Part shown: piece after piece, positions 32,601 to 35,970 of the stretch
Layout of the letters: each line of letters opens with the position of its first letter
How positions within the stretch are numbered: the first letter of the stretch is position 1
Source of the DNA: Archaeoglobaceae archaeon
GTDB lineage: Archaea; Halobacteriota; Archaeoglobi; Archaeoglobales; Archaeoglobaceae
DNA: 35,970 bases
Reading direction: 5' to 3'
NCBI GenBank assembly: GCA_025058955.1
Contig: JANXDV010000001.1
Location: forward strand, 1 to 35,970
Program-made: the position numbers and the translations under genes
Notes under the pieces: generated by a model
What the model was told of the DNA's origin: nothing
Databases searched by the model: none
Seen by the model: only the letters and a program-made list of their open reading frames with translations

Positions 32601-32745
32601 TTTTTTGAGCTCAAATTATGCTCCATTCATTTCCGAAAGTAGAACCAGAACTTTGGAGGAGAAGATGGATGCAATAGAAAAAGGAAAGATGGATTATATT
32701 GAAGCGATTAAAGAGCTCCGAGAAGAAATTGAGAGGATCTGCTAA
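29626..32745 (+). CDS. rgy: Reverse gyrase
   Basis: It introduces positive supercoils using ATP and is the hallmark of hyperthermophiles. This 1039-residue protein has an N-terminal zinc finger (CPACGG...HFCEN, residues 9-27), then a helicase-like module with Walker A APTGIGKTS (about 78-86), FVDDVDAIL in place of DEAD, and GRTSRLHAKG. The type IA topoisomerase starts near 500 with LLIVESPTKAKQIARFFGK. It includes a second zinc finger (CRKCGHQFVDDDFCPRCGS), GTDPDTEGEKIAWDL, and the catalytic Y794 in ITYHRTDST, then GIGRPSTYAVIVDRL. It is slightly short of most relatives, with no intein. The start is GTG; a GTG two codons later is an alternative. Confidence 0.98.
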   Translation: MEVIYEKLCPACGGDLSWKELTSHFCENKKIEICAMDEIKPFEELFAKCVGEPREIQRMWAKRVLRGESFALTAPTGIGKTSFGLAISLFLAKNGKRCYIIFPTSVLVKQAVENLRAYAEKIGLELSFNDTEKFPVGFYHSEVKAKEEFFEKIKDFRILITTAQFLAKNFEKMKDMSFDFIFVDDVDAILKMSKNVERILSLLGIEKGKKGVLVVSTATAKVGKKAELFRKFLNFSIGSSQFYLRNIEDVILSNFEDLQLILTKLGSGGIIYARSVEECERIKKALSGFKVGIVTSKDSKDFELFSKGELDFLVGTAHYYGILVRGIDLPERIKFAIFIGCPVHRIKIEDLDSTPISVIKILALALREDKRLEKFIPKLKFAEKIEKELRNVLKEIITEGKIRLKDVVVRKNEVIFPDIRTYLQASGRTSRLHAKGLTKGASFVFEEDQEILKAFIERAKFYDINFTKIDSVNLEKLREELEESRRKEEKAELIKPALLIVESPTKAKQIARFFGKPSIRFIDSIPVYEVPTERYLLLITATLGHITDLVTKRGFYGVLENFIPIYGTIKKCRKCGHQFVDDDFCPRCGSTEFDDAFKRISVLRKLAEETGFVIIGTDPDTEGEKIAWDLSNLLCGDIKRAEFHEITKREINKALKDLREIKRNLLMAQIVRRIEDRWIGFVLSQKVQEYFNKRHLSAGRAQTPALGWIVERYRAQKVKKSLAFIPELEIYVETDNKELEVKVELIEDRVEFRTPMPPYTTNSLLFDANAILKLSTKEAIEIAQDLFENGLITYHRTDSTRVSEHGRNLAKEYLGDDFKGREWFFEGAHECIRPTRAIDRNTLERLIEERILDLENFRWTHLALYDLIFRRFMASQCKDYMVRVKKYRITANGRSFEDERVIEATGRAYELYKSVWVRKELKEGTFKVQAEIRRIPSAPLLTQAELINLMKEKGIGRPSTYAVIVDRLFTRHYVLEKNGKLIPTKEGISVYDFLSSNYAPFISESRTRTLEEKMDAIEKGKMDYIEAIKELREEIERIC

Positions 32746-32763
32746 TTTACCTTTGGAAATTAG
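32742..32763. terminator. Hairpin at the end of the reverse gyrase gene
   Basis: CTAATTT (32742-32748) and AAATTAG (32757-32763) form 7-bp perfect arms around the stop codon, with a further CC/GG pair inside. It lies just before the TATA element of the aromatic leader. Terminator function is plausible only. Confidence 0.35.
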
Positions 32764-32767
32764 AAAG

Positions 32768-32779
32768 ACTTATATAACC
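32768..32779 (+). promoter_or_regulatory. TATA promoter of the aromatic amino acid operon leader
   Basis: ACTTATATAACC is a strong archaeal TATA element. Its centre (about 32774) is 24-26 bp before the ATG at 32798, so the transcript should begin at or next to that codon. Confidence 0.6.
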
Positions 32780-32797
32780 TTGCTATAACGCTGATCA

Positions 32798-32875
32798 ATG
32801 CCAGCTAAACCAATGCAAACCTACGCATATTTCTTCGATTTTAGGTTTAGCTGGAGCTATAGGTTTAGCTACTAA
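32798..32875 (+). CDS. Aromatic-rich leader peptide ORF, 25 codons
   Basis: The frame reads MPAKPMQT followed by 17 residues, of which 10 are aromatic: Y9, Y11, F12, F13, F15, F17, W19, Y21, F23 and Y25. The stop is TAA at 32873. Both Tyr codons, both Phe codons and TGG are used, so AT richness alone does not explain it. The last part contains the peptide repeat R-F-S-(W/Y) (residues 16-19 and 22-25). The ATG is at the predicted transcription start, so it would be translated leaderlessly. A strong ribosome site follows the stop by two bases. Its place before aromatic biosynthesis genes suggests it senses charged aromatic tRNAs by ribosome pausing. This is inference from sequence. Confidence 0.6.
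   Translation: MPAKPMQTYAYFFDFRFSWSYRFSY
32803..32870 (+). promoter_or_regulatory. Candidate attenuator: one element able to pair with two alternative copies
   Basis: AGCTAAACC at 32803-32811 is the exact reverse complement of GGTTTAGCT, which occurs at 32844-32852 and again at 32862-32870. The copies are part of an 11-bp direct repeat TAGGTTTAGCT (32842-32852 and 32860-32870). The 5' element can pair with only one copy at a time. All three lie inside the aromatic-rich leader ORF, so the position of a ribosome would decide which hairpin forms. Confidence 0.5.
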
Positions 32876-32891
32876 AAGGAGGTGTTCTGCA

Positions 32892-32948
32892 TTGGCTTCG
32901 TCTGCGTATATCTTTATGCTTTATAAATATAAGAGGTGTTTTATATGA
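32892..32948 (+). CDS. Second short leader ORF, 18 codons, Tyr/Phe-rich
   Basis: A TTG at 32892 lies seven bases after a near-perfect ribosome site (GGAGGTG, 32878-32884), which otherwise has no gene to serve. The frame reads MASSAYIFMLYKYKRCFI, with 5 aromatic residues of 18. Its TGA overlaps the ATG of the ADH synthase gene (ATGA, 32945-32948), as in translational coupling. Alternative: the codons are AT-rich by chance, and the structural gene initiates on its own site GAGGTG at 32933-32938. Confidence 0.45.
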   Translation: MASSAYIFMLYKYKRCFI

Positions 32949-33727
32949 TTGGAAAATTAAGGAGATTGAGGAGAATAATACGAAATGGAAGAACTTTGAT
33001 CATGCCAATGGACCATGGAGTTAGCAAAATAGAACATGGGCTCGAAAACGTCGAAGAAATTCTAAAAGCGGTGAGTGACTACATCGATGCGGTGGTTTTG
33101 CATAAAGGTGTTGTGAAGAATTCAAAAATCGTTGCAGATCTTGAGATCGGGCTGATAGTTCATCTGAGTGCATCAACAAGTTTGAGCAAGGATCCGAATG
33201 ATAAAAGAATAGTCTCGAGTGTGGAGCATGCAATAGCTCTTGGAGCGGATGGAGTTAGCGTTCACGTGAACATTGGAAGCGAAACTGAGGCAAGACAGCT
33301 CGAAGAGCTCGGCAAAGTTTGTGAACTCGCTGATAGCTATGGCATTCCAACGCTTGCGATGATGTATCCTCGTGGTAAGGTGGACGTGAACACTGAAACT
33401 GTAACACAAGCTGCGAGAGTTGGGTATGAACTTGGTGCGGACATAGTGAAAGTGCCATACGTTGAAAAGTTCTCGCAAGTTGTAAAATTCTGCAAGGTTC
33501 CAGTTGTAATTGCAGGAGGGAGCAAGGAAAGCGAGAATGAGCTTTTGAAAAAAGTGGAGATCGCGTTGAAAAATGGTGCATGTGGAGTTGCAGTCGGGAG
33601 AAACATTTTTAGCAGTTCATCGCCGAGAGACATTGCTAAGGCACTGCATCACATAATACATGATGGGATGAGTGCCGAAGAAGTGATCGAGTATGAAGGA
33701 GATCTGGTTGCTGGCAGATGGAGATAA
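32945..33727 (+). CDS. aroA': 2-amino-3,7-dideoxy-D-threo-hept-6-ulosonate (ADH) synthase
   Basis: This class I aldolase-like enzyme carries out the first step of the archaeal shikimate route, joining a 6-deoxy-ketohexose phosphate fragment and aspartate semialdehyde. The 260 residues show MPMDHGVSKIEHG (D23), AMMYPRG (Y141), the Schiff-base lysine K169 in GADIVKVPYVEKF, and AGGSK and VGRNIF phosphate-binding loops. I use the ATG at 32945, six bases after GAGGTG, rather than the GTG three codons earlier, which falls inside the ribosome site. The gene directly before DHQ synthase II confirms the pathway over an ordinary glycolytic aldolase. Confidence 0.94.
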   Translation: MIGKLRRLRRIIRNGRTLIMPMDHGVSKIEHGLENVEEILKAVSDYIDAVVLHKGVVKNSKIVADLEIGLIVHLSASTSLSKDPNDKRIVSSVEHAIALGADGVSVHVNIGSETEARQLEELGKVCELADSYGIPTLAMMYPRGKVDVNTETVTQAARVGYELGADIVKVPYVEKFSQVVKFCKVPVVIAGGSKESENELLKKVEIALKNGACGVAVGRNIFSSSSPRDIAKALHHIIHDGMSAEEVIEYEGDLVAGRWR

Positions 33728-34658
33728 CTGGGAAGAAGTGAAAGCAAGCTTAAGAAATGCTATCGAACTCGGCTTTGATGGAGCAATAGTTAGAGAAAAT
33801 TACATAGATCGAGCTAAAAAGCTTGGAAAGATCGAGCTATTACCACTTGAGGAGATTGTTGAAATTAAGTCCGCAAGAGATCAGGAGATGGCATTGAGCA
33901 AAAAAATCGCAGTCTTAAAGTTCTCCGATTGGAAAGTGATCCCATTGGAGAACATAGTTGCGATGAAGAAAGGAAAGGCTATTGTGATCGTTGACAACAT
34001 AGAAGATGCGAAGCTTGCGCTGATGACACTTGAAAAAGGTGCGGATGGAATTGCTGTGAAAGGGGATAGAGAAACGCTTAGAAAGTTTTACGAAGTTGCT
34101 AAATACTCGAATGAGAAAACAAAGCTGTATAGAGCAAAAATAAAAGAAATAAGACCGCTTGGACTTGGAGAAAGAGTTTGCATAGACACCGTTTCGATCA
34201 TGTCAATTGGCGAGGGAATGCTTGTAGGCAACAAGGCGGGATTCATGTTCCTAATTGCAAGTGAAAGCGAAGAAAGCGAGTATGTCGCTTCAAGACCATT
34301 CAGAGTGAACGCTGGAAGCGTTAATGCTTATCTGAAGGTTGGTGAAAAGACGAGATATCTTTCAGAGTTGAAAGCAGGTGATGAGGTTGAAATAGTCAGC
34401 TTCGAAGGAAAAGTCAGAAAAAGCTATGTTGGCAGAGTAAAGATCGAGCGCAGACCTTTGCTACTCGTAGTTGCTGAAGCAAATGGAGTTGAAGGAAGTG
34501 TTATTTTGCAAAATGCTGAGACTATTAAGCTCATAAATCCTGAAGGCAAACATGTTTCCGTTTCTGAGCTAAAGATTGGTGATGAAATTCTTGTCTGGGT
34601 TGGAGAAAAGGCAAGGCATTTTGGAGTTAGGATCGAGGAGTTCGTGATTGAAAAATGA
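33693..34658 (+). CDS. aroB': 3-dehydroquinate synthase II
   Basis: This archaeal-type enzyme oxidatively deaminates and cyclises ADH to 3-dehydroquinate with NAD. It is unrelated to bacterial AroB. The 321 residues fit the family. Conserved blocks include KEIWLLADGDNWEEVK, the C-terminal GERVCIDTVSIMSIGEGMLVGN, and FRVNAGSVNAYL. It overlaps the ADH synthase gene by 35 bp and aroD by four (ATGA). Confidence 0.95.
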   Translation: MKEIWLLADGDNWEEVKASLRNAIELGFDGAIVRENYIDRAKKLGKIELLPLEEIVEIKSARDQEMALSKKIAVLKFSDWKVIPLENIVAMKKGKAIVIVDNIEDAKLALMTLEKGADGIAVKGDRETLRKFYEVAKYSNEKTKLYRAKIKEIRPLGLGERVCIDTVSIMSIGEGMLVGNKAGFMFLIASESEESEYVASRPFRVNAGSVNAYLKVGEKTRYLSELKAGDEVEIVSFEGKVRKSYVGRVKIERRPLLLVVAEANGVEGSVILQNAETIKLINPEGKHVSVSELKIGDEILVWVGEKARHFGVRIEEFVIEK

Positions 34659-35254
34659 GACTCGTTGCAACTGTTTCGAATTCTGAAGAGTTAAAGCTTG
34701 CAGAGCGAGCGGATTTGATAGAGCTTAGGCTCGATCTTGGAGAATTTAAGGAAATTCCCAGAGGTAATTTTATTGTGACATGCAGAAGAAAAAGTGAGGG
34801 CGGGCTTTACGATGGAGAAGAGGAAAAAAGGATAGAAAAAATGAGGTTTTTTGCTGAAAAAGTGAATGCTGAGCTTGTGGATCTTGAGTTTGACCTTCCA
34901 GATCGCTATTTTAAAGAATTCAACTGCAAGATCATCGAGTCCTACCACAACTTCAAGGAAACGCCCAATTATAGCTTTTTAAAGGACCTCGTCGAGAGTA
35001 AAAGGGGTGACTATTTTAAGATTGCAACTCTCGGCAAAAGTGAAGAAGATTGGAGAAAGATCGTTAAGATCCTCTTAGAATACGAAAACGTTGTGGCATT
35101 TCTAATGGGTGAAAAATTCAGCTATACGAGGATCTTCTCCGCCTATCTTGGCTCACCATTCATCTACTGCTACGTCGGAACAAAAAAAGCTCCCGGACAG
35201 ATCGAGCTGAACGATGCAGCTCAGATCCTTAGACTCTTAGGGGTGAGAAGATGA
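34655..35254 (+). CDS. aroD: 3-dehydroquinate dehydratase, type I
   Basis: It converts 3-dehydroquinate to 3-dehydroshikimate through a Schiff base. The short archaeal form is 199 residues. Catalytic H98 (ESYHNFKETP) and K122 (YFKIATLG) are present, with substrate-binding ELRLDL and a C-terminal APGQIELNDA loop. It overlaps aroB' and tyrA by four bases each. Confidence 0.95.
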   Translation: MRLVATVSNSEELKLAERADLIELRLDLGEFKEIPRGNFIVTCRRKSEGGLYDGEEEKRIEKMRFFAEKVNAELVDLEFDLPDRYFKEFNCKIIESYHNFKETPNYSFLKDLVESKRGDYFKIATLGKSEEDWRKIVKILLEYENVVAFLMGEKFSYTRIFSAYLGSPFIYCYVGTKKAPGQIELNDAAQILRLLGVRR

Positions 35255-35970
35255 AGATCCTGATCTACGGCGTTGGAGATCTTGGAACTTTGTTGAAGGA
35301 TTTCTTTTATTCGCGAGGCTACGATGTGAAGGGCTATGATGTGGATGAAGCGAAGAAGGAAACTGAAAACATTTCAGAATTTGACGTGATCTTTGTTTGC
35401 ACACCAATGGGAGAAATAAGGAATGCACTTGGCCATATAAGAAGTGAGGCGAAGAAAAGTGCTTTGCTCGTTGATGTAGCTTCTGTCAAGAGCGTTTCGA
35501 TTTCATTATTTGAAAGATCCGGCTTTGATTTTCTCAGCATTCATCCAATGTTTGGAAAAGATAGTGAATTGGCTCTTTCAAATATAATAGTAGTTCATGA
35601 ATCTGGAAGAGAGGAAGAAAAAGTTATATTGAATGAATTTATAAAAAGTGGAGCTCAAATAACAAGAATGAACGCTGAAGAACATGACAAAAACATGGTG
35701 AAGATCCAAGGGTTAACGCATTTCTTGCTATTGGTTTTTGCGGATCTCTCAGAAGATCTAAGCTATGGAACTCAGAATTACAACGTTCTACGTAAACTTT
35801 CAGCAAGATATCTCGAGCAGAACTGGGAAATGTGCTATCTGATCCTAAAAAATGCTGAAAAGGATCGAGAAGAATTTATTAGCAGAATAATAGCTCTAAA
35901 TGAGACGATCAAAGACAGAGAGAAGTTCCGAAGGGTTTTTTCGAGGTTAAAGGAGCTTTCAGATCTCGCA
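35251..35970 (+). CDS. tyrA: Prephenate dehydrogenase domain, partial at window end
   Basis: The 240 visible codons encode a TyrA-type dehydrogenase that makes 4-hydroxyphenylpyruvate for tyrosine. It opens with the NAD-binding strand MKILIYGVGDLGTLL, then VIFVCTPMGEI, LLVDVASVKS and the substrate-binding SIHPMFGKDSE. EHDKNMVKIQGLTHFLLL follows, and the helical C-terminal domain continues to the edge with no stop. In Archaeoglobus fulgidus the TyrA domain is part of a fusion with chorismate mutase and prephenate dehydratase. The visible part is compatible with that, but the fusion lies beyond the window. The ATG overlaps the aroD stop (ATGA). Confidence 0.92.
   Translation, partial: MKILIYGVGDLGTLLKDFFYSRGYDVKGYDVDEAKKETENISEFDVIFVCTPMGEIRNALGHIRSEAKKSALLVDVASVKSVSISLFERSGFDFLSIHPMFGKDSELALSNIIVVHESGREEEKVILNEFIKSGAQITRMNAEEHDKNMVKIQGLTHFLLLVFADLSEDLSYGTQNYNVLRKLSARYLEQNWEMCYLILKNAEKDREEFISRIIALNETIKDREKFRRVFSRLKELSDLA

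Noticed and set aside
29626..32745. Intein in reverse gyrase
   Set aside because: The topoisomerase motifs are contiguous and the length is slightly below normal, so there is no insertion.
32918..32932. TTTATAAATATAAG as an independent promoter for ADH synthase
   Set aside because: Its centre is only about 20 bp before the ATG, so transcription would begin inside the coding region. The upstream TATA at 32768 fits better.

Overview
This window is chromosomal DNA of a hyperthermophilic euryarchaeon, most likely of the Archaeoglobales. The indicators are a full-length reverse gyrase, an A-type ATP synthase operon in the H-I-K order, Hef nuclease, archaeal RPA with its partner protein, aIF1A, aIF5A, a membrane multiheme cytochrome c, geranylgeranyl reductase, and the archaeal shikimate route through ADH synthase and DHQ synthase II. 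It is AT-rich and densely coded. I see no insertion sequence, prophage, CRISPR array or intein. The species call is inference.

Layout. 1-3000 (minus): the start of an A-type ATP synthase operon, H-I-K, a 66-residue membrane protein, then the start of a second K copy. 3100-3800: a 49-codon membrane mini-gene followed by two hairpins, a decayed vapBC-like pair and tRNA-Thr(GGU). 3800-8970: Hef, a small membrane protein, aIF1A with an apparent CTG start, an octaheme cytochrome c and a DUF1152 protein. 8940-12800: RPA and its partner, Sua5, and an aIF5A-agmatinase operon. 12889-15389: a triple DUF22 protein, a USP-like protein and a COG1839 protein. 15440-18163: overlapping genes for NfeD protease, DUF357, KsgA/Dim1 and an Mtq2-like methylase. 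18117-21265: a DtxR-type regulator divergent from glyA, an NSUN methyltransferase and its separate PUA-like protein. 21245-24305: nth-xthA divergent from purM-ogg2, which puts three base-excision-repair genes around one promoter. 24306-28493: an old-yellow-enzyme/NADH oxidase, DUF362, DUF166 and an HD phosphohydrolase. 28474-32745: geranylgeranyl reductase divergent from reverse gyrase. 32798-35970: an aromatic amino acid operon (ADH synthase, DHQ synthase II, AroD, TyrA running off the end).

Most interesting: the aromatic operon is preceded by a leader that looks like a translation-sensing attenuator. A 25-codon ORF, whose start lies where a leaderless transcript should begin, has 10 aromatic residues in its last 17 codons (4 Tyr, 5 Phe, 1 Trp). 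It contains a 9-nt element that can pair with either of two identical downstream copies. It is followed by a strong ribosome binding site and a second Tyr/Phe-rich 18-codon ORF whose TGA overlaps the ATG of the first aromatic gene. I know of no described archaeal equivalent, though I could not search for one.

The second theme is promoter economy. Three head-to-head gene pairs with 45-49 bp gaps appear to share one AT-rich, near-palindromic TATA element, placing the transcription start at the start codon on both sides. First genes of transcription units look mostly leaderless, while internal genes carry Shine-Dalgarno sites. Convergent genes often overlap by 20-47 bp.
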